Assembly (NCBI GenBank): GCA_024734495.1
Contig: JALMQS010000075.1
Span: 9,668,757-9,732,756, forward strand
Origin: Forficula auricularia
Taxonomy: Eukaryota; Arthropoda; Insecta; Dermaptera; Forficulidae
Length of the DNA: 64,000 nt
Direction: 5' to 3'
Every line of letters begins with the position of its first letter. Within the stretch, counting starts at the first letter, position 1. Below are positions 33,162 through 43,143 of the stretch, in pieces. The position numbers and the translations under genes are program-made. The notes under the pieces were generated by a model, which saw nothing but the letters and a program-made list of their open reading frames with translations, made no database searches and had not been told where the DNA came from.

Positions 33162-36100
33162 TTAGATAAATTTTATGGAGTTAACTAAAGTTAAAGCTGC
33201 GGTTAATTCTAACCTTGGAATTGTTAAAGACTTTAAAGGAGCTACCTTAAATTTTGCATAAATCAAGTTTGAGTCAATATAATTATTTTGCGAATCATAT
33301 TCTACTAAATAAATTACAGCTCCATAAGCTAATTCACTAGAGTCTGCATATCCAAATAATTTAAACTTGGACAAAGTATTTTTAAATAAATATCTTTGTA
33401 TTCTGAAATTCGAAATTTGTGTCATCTCTTTTCTAAAGTTTGACCACAGCTCCTGATAAGCATAGGGTACAGGATCATCCCAGTTGAGTCCTGCTTTCCA
33501 CAAACTTTGAAATATGATTTTAAAAGTTATAATGCATGGTGAAATCCATCCCAATGGATCATAAATCTTGGCTAGATCTGACAAAATGTTTCTCTTTGTG
33601 AGATTCTCATTGGAAAAAGAGGTGAAATTAAAAGAAAATTGATCTGAATCTGAGAACCAAACTAAACCTAAGACTGTAGAATGGTCTCCAAAAGGAATAA
33701 ATTTAGACTGAGCAGTTAAAATATTTTCTTTTTGCAAAAGATCTAAAATTAAGGGGGAATTAGAAACCCATTTGTCTAATTTAAAATGACCTTTACCTAA
33801 AACATAATTTAAATCTTTTATTAATGTTAAAAGGCTTTGTGGAGAATCACTCCCTATTAAAAAATCATCTAGATAAGTATTCTTTTTAATTATAGATTCT
33901 ACTTGTGGGTACTCTGCAGAATTTTTCTCTGCTAACCAAATTAAACATCTTATCGCTAGGTAAGCCGCTGGAGCTAATCCAAATGGTAAACAACTAAACC
34001 TGTAGATGTTTATGACATCTTCCTGCATGTCTTTCCACAGAATTCTTAAATAATTCCGGTGGTCAGGATCGATTAAAATTTGAAGATACATTTTTACAAT
34101 ATCTGTAGTGACTACAAATTTGTAAGTGCGAAACCTGGTTAAAACTAGACGTATGTCATTCTGGAGGGTGTCACCTACCTCTAGGCAATCATTCAATGAA
34201 TATTTTGAGGAAGACTTAGCTGATCCATTCAAAACTATTCTTAGGGGACTATTTTCACCCTTGTATACCCCGAAATGTGGGAGATAAAATTGTTGATTGT
34301 TTTTTGTTTTATCATGCATAGTAAGAGGACCTACTAATTCAATAAAATTTAATTCTTTTAATGTATCAAAGTACTGAAAATATTCTTCCTTTAATAGAGG
34401 ATTGCTATTTAATTTAACTTCTTGTCTTTTTAACATGGTAAGAGCTTTGTGCAGCGAGTCACCTAAAATTGGGGGATCAATTTTGAAAGGTAGTGCCACT
34501 TGTAATTGGCCACTTCCATTCTCTTTAATACTAAATTGGAATTGTAACTCTGCATTTGAAATGCTATCTGCTGCATGGTCTGGCGTCGAATCCAAGTCCA
34601 TCAGCTTTAAAACATTAGAATTAATTTCTTCTAACGTTGCTGCTGCATAAGTATTTTTATTATTAAAATTGAAATCGTTTTTGTATAATGCTTCGGCCTT
34701 TCCGAAGACAATCCAACCTAACGAGGTATTCTGTGCTACAAGATTTTGATCTTGACTTTTCCTAATGTCGTTTAGCATTAATTTTGAAAATAAATCTGCT
34801 CCTATTAGGACTCCAGTGGTGTGGGGTGTATTAAACGTACCATCTGATAACGGTAACCCACTAATAAATTTAAATTGACTTCTTTTTAAAGGGACTGAAG
34901 GTATAGTCAAATTTAGGCTGTTTACAACATAGAATGGTGCATCCAATTCATAGCTATCATCGACAATTGAACCAATTTTCAAATTTACTAAACCTTTAGA
35001 TGAAGTTACGTGTTGGCCCTTTAAACCTTTTACATTCAAAAGGGCGTTCTGTTTTTCTAAACCTAATTGATTAACAATTTCCTCTGAGATTAGAGAAATC
35101 TCACTTCCGGTATCAATGAAAGCACGAATGTGTACCTCACGTCCAGAAATGTCTTGTGTTTTGATGAGAGCTCGGCTTAATAACGTTGTGGATCCGTCCA
35201 CTCCGCAGTGTCCTGATGTCTTGGAGGAAGACTTTGTGTCAGTTTGTTCTCCGGCCTTTTTATCCTCTGGGTCTTTTTGGACCACTCCGCCCTCCGATTT
35301 CAGTGAAGAGTTCGTTTTTGAATTACTGCAAAAATGTAAAAGTGGAGACAGTTTAAAGCCGCAACGACAATTAAAGCGTTTACAATCATTTACATAATGA
35401 GAAGGAGAAAAACATTTTTTACACAATTTGTTTTGATTTACAAACTTTGACCTTTCTTCTAAAGAAAGCTTTTTAAATTTTTCACATTGCCACAAGCCAT
35501 GCTGTTTTAAACAAAGCTTGCAACTTAGGTCTTTATTAGATGCATGTACATTTAAAGATTTTGCACTATTGCTTTCTTTAAATTGTACTTTTTGTTTGTT
35601 AATATTAAAACTGTGCGAATCTAAATAAGAATCTGCTTGTCTTTCTATGAAAATTAAAAGTGTGTCTAGACTCGGTATTTCGTCATGGTTTTCTAACGTG
35701 AGTAACCAGTCCTGATGTACTTTTGCATCTAATTTGGAAGACACTAGTCTTACCAGTATGGGATTCCATTGATCAGTATTAATACTTAAATTTTTTAATT
35801 GTGCAATGGTTTGCCTAACCGTGCTGGTTAAACTTTGATAAAACCTTGAATTAGGAGATGTGATATTTTTTAAATTTAATAATTTATCTATTAAATCAAA
35901 AACAATTTTTCTATACTTATAATATTTACTTTCTAATAATTCAATGGCTACTTGGTAATTTTGATTAGTCAAATCTAAGTGCCTAATTAAGTTTAAAGGC
36001 TCCTCAGTCAAAAAACTTTTTAAGTACTGAAGCTTTTGACATTGGCTGAGTGAATTATTTGAATCAATTGCTGCATCAAATTGATGTTTGAAAGCAGGAT

Positions 36101-36515
36101 AACGTGTGTATACACCATTAAATTTTTCCAACTCAATTTTTGGAAGATTTATGTGTATGTTTTTTGGTTCAGAATCCTCTGAACTGGTTTCTGAATCATT
36201 TGACGGTTTAGCAGTTTTTAATTTAGATAATTTATCTAAGAGTTTATATTTAAGATTATTGAGCTCGCGTGAAGTTGTGGTAATTTCCGAAATTATCGGA
36301 ATAATGGTTGCTTCATTTTGTAACTCGTGTTCATAAATGTATTTTAAGCTATTATGCATGTCCAAAAGAATTTGTGTTACTTTTTCTATACTATGATTGT
36401 AAGAATCTGTAGAGCTAAATTCTTTTTCCGACATAAATTCTAAAAAGTCACTGCTTTCTAATTTTATTAAGGCCCACTTGGCTGCTATTTGTTTTATTTG
36501 CTTCTCCAGAGTCAT
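33162..36515 (-). CDS. BEL/Pao Gag-protease-reverse transcriptase ORF
   Basis: An unbroken 1117-codon frame. In order: Gag-like region; zinc knuckles (CKLCLKQHGLWQC, about residue 330, then CKKCFSPSHYVNDC); aspartic protease FIDTGSEISLI (about 462-474); reverse transcriptase with a TTDIVKMYLQI palm motif and the catalytic box YLDDF (about 880); start of RNase H with FGYADSS. It makes the element's structural proteins and copies its RNA into DNA. The ATG at 36515 lies 170 bases inside the primer site. The intact frame suggests a fairly recent insertion, although the downstream third is broken. Confidence 0.92.
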   Translation of the reverse strand: MTLEKQIKQIAAKWALIKLESSDFLEFMSEKEFSSTDSYNHSIEKVTQILLDMHNSLKYIYEHELQNEATIIPIISEITTTSRELNNLKYKLLDKLSKLKTAKPSNDSETSSEDSEPKNIHINLPKIELEKFNGVYTRYPAFKHQFDAAIDSNNSLSQCQKLQYLKSFLTEEPLNLIRHLDLTNQNYQVAIELLESKYYKYRKIVFDLIDKLLNLKNITSPNSRFYQSLTSTVRQTIAQLKNLSINTDQWNPILVRLVSSKLDAKVHQDWLLTLENHDEIPSLDTLLIFIERQADSYLDSHSFNINKQKVQFKESNSAKSLNVHASNKDLSCKLCLKQHGLWQCEKFKKLSLEERSKFVNQNKLCKKCFSPSHYVNDCKRFNCRCGFKLSPLLHFCSNSKTNSSLKSEGGVVQKDPEDKKAGEQTDTKSSSKTSGHCGVDGSTTLLSRALIKTQDISGREVHIRAFIDTGSEISLISEEIVNQLGLEKQNALLNVKGLKGQHVTSSKGLVNLKIGSIVDDSYELDAPFYVVNSLNLTIPSVPLKRSQFKFISGLPLSDGTFNTPHTTGVLIGADLFSKLMLNDIRKSQDQNLVAQNTSLGWIVFGKAEALYKNDFNFNNKNTYAAATLEEINSNVLKLMDLDSTPDHAADSISNAELQFQFSIKENGSGQLQVALPFKIDPPILGDSLHKALTMLKRQEVKLNSNPLLKEEYFQYFDTLKELNFIELVGPLTMHDKTKNNQQFYLPHFGVYKGENSPLRIVLNGSAKSSSKYSLNDCLEVGDTLQNDIRLVLTRFRTYKFVVTTDIVKMYLQILIDPDHRNYLRILWKDMQEDVINIYRFSCLPFGLAPAAYLAIRCLIWLAEKNSAEYPQVESIIKKNTYLDDFLIGSDSPQSLLTLIKDLNYVLGKGHFKLDKWVSNSPLILDLLQKENILTAQSKFIPFGDHSTVLGLVWFSDSDQFSFNFTSFSNENLTKRNILSDLAKIYDPLGWISPCIITFKIIFQSLWKAGLNWDDPVPYAYQELWSNFRKEMTQISNFRIQRYLFKNTLSKFKLFGYADSSELAYGAVIYLVEYDSQNNYIDSNLIYAKFKVAPLKSLTIPRLELTAALTLVNSIKFI

Positions 36516-36686
36516 CTTGAGATATCTATTTTATAGCTATTTATTTAATATAGTATTAGATTTGTTTTATTAACGGTCGCCACCAGAATTTATAACCAAT
36601 TTTTCAAAATACTAATAACAAATTTGTTTTGAGAACTATTTGGGTGTTGGTTCAATCACGCAGTCGTTAGCTGATTGTGGGTTGGT

Positions 36687-36704
36687 CCTGTCACCAGGTC
36701 GCCA
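36687..36704 (-). other. Primer-binding site of BEL element
   Basis: Minus strand TGGCGACCTGGTGACAGG, two bases after the LTR end TGTTT/AAACA. It would pair with a tRNA 3' end to prime minus-strand synthesis; I do not assign the tRNA. Confidence 0.75.
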
Positions 36705-36706
36705 GA

Positions 36707-38355
36707 TGTTTGGGGGTCGGGATTCTTAAGGCCAATTAATTTTTCAATCAATTGACTAATATCGAAGAACGTGTTTACACCCTAAATGGACTTGCTTCCC
36801 GTGAAGTCTAGCTCAGAACGCTTTGGTTGATGCAAACAGATTCTTGGATATCAACCCCTTTGCTAAGAAGGATGTATACCGGGCCAGGAAGCGTTAGTGA
36901 AAAACCACCCTTAATAGCGCTTCGCATCCAAAGACTTCAAAAAAAAGGAACCGTTAAATGAATTGGTTTGACCGCAGGTTCGAATAATGTGCTAGTAATC
37001 AAAACTACTTTGAAAAATGGTAAATGTTCTGGAAAATATTCTTATTTTTAAAGTTCAAATAAATAGTGATTTTGTTTTTAATAATAATTAAAAACAGGAT
37101 TGGTTATTAAACAAAATAAAATATATATCTCAAAGATGGAAGACTCCTTATTATTTCTTATTTTTTAAATATGGCGGAGGAAGCAATATAAAACTCAAAT
37201 TTAATATTTAAACAAAATAACAACTTTTTATTTTCTTTTAATAAATCAGCAGTGGAAAAATATCAAATGCACATGTTATAGTAACATTATGTTTTATAAA
37301 ATAAATACAGTTTTATATAATTAATATATTAATTGTAACATAGCAATATTCCATAAATTAATTGATAATTATATCAATTGAGTAATACAACTCTGAATTA
37401 AAGAGTGAATTATTTTCAATATAATAGAAAAATATTTCTAATATTTAATGATTAATATATAAACAGTTTTACAAATAATTATTAAACTACTTAGCTTGTT
37501 TTTCAACACGATTGTTCCAAAAGAAATTATTTTTCGTCAATTGAAAACGTTAGCTGAAGCCTTTCTCTTAAAGAGGATGTATCCGTCCTTGTTCCACACT
37601 AAAATCTTGCATTAGTTGGAAACAAAGCAATTTGAGAAATCCTTTTCTCTGGAGTTCCTTTGAACCCGTCAATTCAGGTTGATAATTAGCGTATAATTAA
37701 TCAAACAAGATATTTAAAGATGGCGGATTAACACCAGCGTGGGTGAAAAAACGCAACGAACCAGCTACTGTATACGAGCTGTTCAAAATGGCCTCGCAAG
37801 GCAATGAAGATCTTTCTCGCTAAAAAGCAAAGAACAGCATCCTATGGGTCCGACCAGTGTAAGAGGAAGGACACAACGAACCAACCACTGTATAATGGGC
37901 TGTTCAATGGCCGCGCAGGCAGTAGAGTTCTCTCTCGCTTAACAAGACGAGCAGAGCAACCCGAGTTCGGTCTACATGAAGGCAGAGCGTAAAACCAACT
38001 GAGCTCGCCCGGTTTCACTAGCTGTGAAGAGGGCCCAGACGGTCACGTGATCAAAACTAGGATTTTGATTGGTGAACGTCACACATTTTTTATGACTGTA
38101 TTTTTGTTCTCTCGAAAGGCTTGCTTAACAGCGACTGGAATTCGTATTTTCTCTAAATAAATTTCCTTTGAAACGACAAAGTATTGAATTACTGCCAGTA
38201 TAATTAATTTTTGATTGAAAAGATATCAGTTTTGTTGTGAAATTGAATCTTTTTCTAGAATATTTTAAATAAAGATATTAAAATATCCTTTACAATAGGA
38301 AAAATGAAAACAAATTTCTATAATATTTTTTTTGATAAATTGAAAACTTAAAACT
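36707..38355 (-). repeat. BEL/Pao LTR, right partial copy
   Basis: Begins TGTTTGGGGGTCGGGATTC next to the primer site. Shares 37223-38355 with the left copy. It stops at 38355 without the AAACA terminus and abuts repeat X. Confidence 0.7.
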
Positions 38356-38356
38356 G

Positions 38357-38680
38357 TTTTCAATTAAATAAAATAGATAATTTTGAAAATCGTATGGAAA
38401 GAATCATTTGGCTTCTCTTTTTTTAATTCGCAATATTGTCCATTGTCTTCAATGGGAACTGGAAGCCCTTTATATCCACACGGGGCCCTGGGTTGCAGCC
38501 CAAAAAGCCCATATATAGATCCGCCTCTGCCCCCTTTCCCTCCCCCTAACTACGCATTTTTTAGTAGAATTGACAAATTTTGAAAGTAACGAAATGATTA
38601 AATGAGAAATATATAATACATGTCACGTAATAATATGGAGTGGGGCCAGGGCACCGCCTTCTGATGGTGCTCGGCACGAC
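38357..38680. repeat. 323-bp repeat X, right copy
   Basis: Same as 29617-29939. Here it continues past CTCGGCACGAC into the remainder of a gypsy-type LTR. Confidence 0.85.
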
Positions 38681-38846
38681 AGACCAGATGAACTTTTAAT
38701 TTGTATTCTATTCTAATTTTTGTATTCCTTTCTTGTTGATTTTTCTTCGCAAATAAAAATGTATCCCTTCTGATAATTTAATTCTTTTTACTAATTGTAA
38801 TATTAAATATAATTAAATAAAAGAACATTGGTGACCCCGACGTGAT
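38621..38846 (+). repeat. Ty3/gypsy-type 5' LTR (38621-38827) and primer site
   Basis: A 207-bp TGT...ACA unit is followed by TGGTGACCCCGACGTGAT at 38829-38846, a typical gypsy primer-binding site. No second LTR in the window. Confidence 0.7.
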
Positions 38847-38917
38847 TACGGCTGAGAACAACAACAGAAAAAAACGAAACAGGATTTGATTTTAGTCCCG
38901 ACGTGTTCAAATTCCAA

Positions 38918-39162
38918 ATGGATCATCAAGATGGAACCACCACGGAAGAAACCAATCCAACTCAACAGATAAGTCTAGTAGCAATTAAAATAGCTACTTT
39001 TTGGCGAAAAAATGTTAACGTATGGTTTCATCAAGTGGAACCCCAATTTTTCACATCATATATTAGCAATGAACTCACCCAATATCATTACGTTCTTGGC
39101 TCACTCGACACCAAAATAGCTGAATCAATTTCTGATCTCATATCTAATGCCCCCCTTGCCCC
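38918..39162 (+). pseudogene. Ty3/gypsy Gag N-terminal fragment
   Basis: Starts MDHQDGTTTEE and continues into a capsid-type segment with FWRKNVNVWFHQVEPQF and YHYVLGSLD, the pattern of arthropod gypsy Gag. It is cut off at about 39162. Everything downstream (protease to integrase) is missing. Confidence 0.75.
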
Positions 39163-39404
39163 TCCCTTAACTACGTCCATGGTGTGGGGATTGGGGATTC
39201 TACGGTAACTGTGGCGCCGCGATCTGACGATGGATTCTTTTAGAACTAGATAAAATAAGTAGGAAAGTAAAAATAAAATTTGAAACTAGAAATTTGAACT
39301 GAAATTGAGTTTATGGACTGTGATGTCTCAAATTGTCTCAAGTGAGCGCGTTGGCAATTTTCACTTTTAGAATTTTCCATAGGTTCGGTTCTATTCAACT
39401 TCTG

Positions 39405-40490
39405 TTTTTTTTTGTTTTTTTTTAATGCAATCGAATGCAAGAAGGGGTGCACCAGTAAAGATGCGGCTCCTATGGATCTCGAAAGACCCTTGCTTTACCG
39501 AAGAGAAGGGAAAGTTGACTAAGTGAGAGGGTGTAGAAGTAGGTGTCTATGCACTCGGGTTTTGAAGGTTTGAAGATTATAGGTGCTGGGAAAGATGGAG
39601 GCTGAGAGAGAGTTCCAGCTCCTTGAAGTCATGAGGATATATGTATTGGCGAATGAGGTGGTCCGGCACTTTTCTAATTTAACCGCGAAAGTGTTGGGAG
39701 TCGGCAAAACGCGTGCTACGTGCAAAGCATGCTTTGGGGGGAATAGTGATAGTATCTATAGAAAAGGGAAAGGGCAGAGACATTTCTTCGATGAGCCAGC
39801 GAGTCGAGGGAGTCGGTGAGGGTAGAATCGTCAATTAGCGTTTCTGAATTGCATCCAGGGTAGCAAGAGAATATTTTGAGGCTCCTCTCCATAGATGAGA
39901 GTCGTATTCGAGACAGGGGCGGATTTGGGCCTTGTAGATGGTGAGAAGTTGTGGGGGTTTGTAAAATCGCTTGGACTTGAATAAGAAGCCAATCTTCCTT
40001 GCTGCAGATTTCGCCACAGAGGAGATGTGTTCATTCCAAGACAGGTCAGATGCGACAGAGACGCCCAACATGGATAGGCTGTCACACATTTTCAGGGTAT
40101 TCGAATCGAAGTGAATATCAGGGAAATCTTTATTTTCGCGCCTAGAAATTAGACAACATTGAGTCTTGTTTGAATTAAAGTTAACTAAATTTTGAGAGCC
40201 CCATTTATTCAGTTTGTCTAGGTCGAGAGTAATTGAGGAGGCAACATTGATTCGATTATTCGGGAGTGAGGGTTTGCTGTGTAGAGTGCTATCGTCGGCG
40301 TAACAATGAGTGGGGTTTGACGTTTGATCTATAAAGTCGTTTATATAAATTAGGAAGAGTGTGGAGGAGATTACAGAACCTTGGGGAACACCAGCGTTTG
40401 TGGAGAACGATTCAGATGATATTCCATCCACCACAACTTTTATACTTCGGTTTGTCAGAAAGCTTTCTATCCATTTGCGAAGTCTCGGTT
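39405..40490 (-). pseudogene. jockey-like LINE ORF2, reverse transcriptase C-terminal part
   Basis: RT motifs GVPQGSVISSTLF and the catalytic CYADDSTLHS, then a thumb region with LGVSVASDLSW, then the C-terminal block ending FKTRVHRHLLLHPLT. Small deletions relative to the copy at 44300-44872 break the frame near 39725 and 39830. The poly(T) at 39406-39422 is its poly(A) tail. Confidence 0.88.
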
Positions 40491-40530
40491 CATTTAGATA
40501 AAAAAATGGTTCCCGAACAAACTTTGAAAG

Positions 40531-40709
40531 GTTCGGTTAAGATATATTCAGTTCGGCTCGATTCGGCTCGTATATCTTCATTTCGGGCTGGTTTAGGCGT
40601 TAGCCAGCCTAATCGCTTAAATGCCAGCCAGCGTTAGCCAGCCTAATCGCTTAAATGCCAGCCCGAAATGAAGATATACGAGCAGAACTGAATATATCTT
40701 AAGCGAACC
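40531..40709. repeat. Fold-back hairpin with duplicated loop
   Basis: Arms 40531-40590 and 40660-40709 are inverted (TATATCTTCATTTCGGGCT against AGCCCGAAATGAAGATATA). The centre holds two direct copies of a 33-bp unit beginning GCGTTAGCCAGCCTAATCGC. Confidence 0.8.
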
Positions 40710-41144
40710 GGCAGCGACTTTTACATATTCGAATTTTTTGGGCATTTACTAATTATTTTTTAATAGTTTTTAAGGAATTTGGTGTTGGTACTTGGTGAAA
40801 CATTTTTTAAAATTATTTTTTAATTAATATTTATTTTCTAAAAGAATCCGTCGTCAGTAGCGGCGCCACACGGGACCCGTGATACTACGGTTACCATGGA
40901 TTCAATAAAAAAACAATTGAAAAATAAAATAAAATAAATACAAAAAACAGTATTTTTTAAACTGGATATCTCGAAAACTAAGCGAAATCTCGAAAAATGG
41001 TATTCTTCATTTTCGTCTTATTTTGGTGAGTACTATAAGAATCCATCGTCAGATCGCGGCGCCATAGTTACCGTAGAATTGCCTAGGGATTAATCAATTA
41101 TACTTGATAATATCATTTTTTTAAATGATTCTTTATTGACATTG

Positions 41145-41362
41145 AGAGACGTTTCGACAACAATATGCCATCATCAGTCTGTAAAACACAAAACAAAACA
41201 AATAATACAAAATCGAAATACATATAATAAAATATACCTATTCTTCATGAGAATCTCTCAAACAATGAAAATATAGCGTGTCGTGAAATACAAACTCATC
41301 TCATAGACAGTCTATATTGAATTTTAGACTGATGATATGGCACATGGTTGTCAAAACGTCAC
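41145..41362. mobile_element. Penelope-type inverted pair with hammerheads
   Basis: Inverted ends around ATTCTTTATTGACATTGAG and CAATGACAATAAAGAAT. Minus-strand motif: CUGAUGA (41177-41171), GGCA/UGUC stem II, GAAACGUC. Plus-strand motif at 41329 is decayed (AAAACGUC). Confidence 0.65.
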
Positions 41363-41602
41363 TCAATGACAATAAAGAATAATTTAAAAAAAATTGATAT
41401 TATCAAGTAGAATTGATTACCTCCCACTTATAACATAGACATTTATTATCACTCAAAATTCTATCTATATATAATAATAAATTTTATTTATAAGAATTTT
41501 GCTGGCTTGGTGTGTACTGGATATATTAATTTTTTATTGTTAGGATAAATAAACTGAATTTGCTTCTTTCCAGTAATTTATTTTGTTTTTCAAATGGTTA
41601 TT

Positions 41603-41648
41603 CCAAATATTTCGAGAGCGTTCTCAGCATCTCTTCCTCAGTGGAAAC
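41603..41648 (-). ncRNA. Hammerhead-like motif downstream of Penelope ORF
   Basis: Minus strand CUGAGGA, a stem II segment with GAGA/UCUC pairing, then GAAAUAUUU. It follows the GIY-YIG ORF of 42029-42604 on the same strand by about 380 bases, the place of a 3' terminal repeat. Confidence 0.55.
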
Positions 41649-42028
41649 TGTGGGACCACACAATAGGCAAGTCAGTGAGTTGTTATAATTACAGATGTCA
41701 AAAAAGTACTCACCCACTCCCCCACCAATGTGCCGACTCCATCAGTTTGTACAGAACATTTATAAAAAGCTCGATCACACAACACACACATACATATATA
41801 TATATACAAATTTAAAATGAGACAACATTACAATATACAATTATTTACATCTCCTTATAATAAAGTCCAATGAAATTTAAAAATCGAAAAATGGTCAGCA
41901 CCAGAGAGCTGGTTTAAATTTAACTAACTAATTACTGTTAATGACCAGTCGAGCGAAGGTCAACGACCACAAAATTGTCTACACTTTCTGGAACGCGCAA
42001 TTAATTAATAAAAAAAAAGCATACATGT

Positions 42029-42604
42029 TTATTTATTTGTCATTTCAATTAAAATTTTGTATTCCCTCATTAAAAAGCCCGTGTCTACCTTGTAATTTAC
42101 TGTCTTTTTTAGGCTTTGTTGGATGAAACACGATTCCTTGAAAAAACGTTTTGTTTTATTTTTGTCATAGTCAATTATATTAAAATTTTCAAAATCAAAA
42201 TTATGACCCTCAGTCAGCGCATGTTGTGCCAATGCTGTTTGGTTGTTGTTCTCTTTTTTAAGCACAGATCTTTTGTGTTCATATAATCTTTTTTCCATAG
42301 GTCTACCTGTTGTGCCTATATAAATTTTATTACAATCAATGCAAGATATTTTATAAACTACATTACATTGATTGATTTTTTCTATTTTGTCTTTGATATT
42401 GAACAGGAAAGACAAATTATTGCCTATTTTTGGCACTAGATCTATTTTATATTTGGAGAACAACAACTTTAGCTTATGATACGCGGGTGTGAAAGTCATA
42501 ACCTGTAGCCTCCCTGGTTGAGAATTGGCAATTTTAGCTTCATTAACCACAGGTACTGATCTTGTTATCTTATTCAAGGTCTCGTGTATCGTCCTGCTTA
42601 TCAA
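42029..42604 (-). pseudogene. Penelope-like element, C-terminal GIY-YIG endonuclease
   Basis: 191 open codons. The end of the RT-to-nuclease linker (AYHKLKLLFSKYKIDLVPK) is followed by the nuclease with VVYKISCIDC and IYIGTTGRPMEKRLYEHK, then a conserved tail. The RT domain is missing (5' truncation). Private to duplication unit A. Confidence 0.88.
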
Positions 42605-43143
42605 TGATGGGGGGGTAGGTAATTATTACAACTGGCAATTTTTTTTAAATCTGACTATATTTTCTTTCCAAAATGATTTATTGCTTAATTTTTGCAAAAA
42701 AAAAAAAAAAAATTATTTAAAAGATAAAATGACAAGTCATTTATGTATTTGGTAATGGGAATTGGTCCTTTTTTTGAGGCTACCCATTTTTCATGTACTC
42801 TTCATGTATATATTGCCTTTAATTAAGTTTGGAAAGTCTAGATCTGAAAATAAGAAATGTTTTAATAAATGACTGTCAATTCTTGGCTGCTTTAACATAA
42901 GATAAAAAAAAGAAAAATTTAAAAGACACAATTTTTATTCCTTATCAATTGAAAACTTTTCCTACTTTCGTCAAATTGGCAAATTAACTAACATAATATG
43001 ATAGCTATATAAATATTATATAATAATTTGAATTTTTCAGATTAAACTCACACCATCTTATCATTTATCCTTGTGGTGAATGATCATTCATTTTTTTATA
43101 TTTGACATTTTCACGAAGTATTAAAATAAATTATTCTTTTAAA

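Larger units (their letters stand above)
29997..38355 (-). mobile_element. BEL/Pao LTR retrotransposon, circularly permuted LTR layout
   Basis: Plus-strand order: partial LTR (29997-31336), interior (31337-36706), partial LTR (36707-38355). Only the 1130-bp segment b (29997-31126, 37223-38355) is shared. The LTR start (36707-37222) exists only on the right and the LTR end (31127-31336) only on the left. LTR ends TGTTT and AAACA, the primer site and the purine tract are all placed correctly for one LTR of about 1.86 kb. Confidence 0.75.
39196..41080. mobile_element. Region bounded by inverted 44-mers
   Basis: GATTCTACGGTAACTGTGGC...GATGGATTCTTT at 39196-39240 is the reverse complement of 41037-41080. 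A related, partly rearranged copy is at 40843-40893. The 1.9 kb between contains a LINE and a fold-back. Whether this is one element or chance neighbours is open. Confidence 0.5.
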
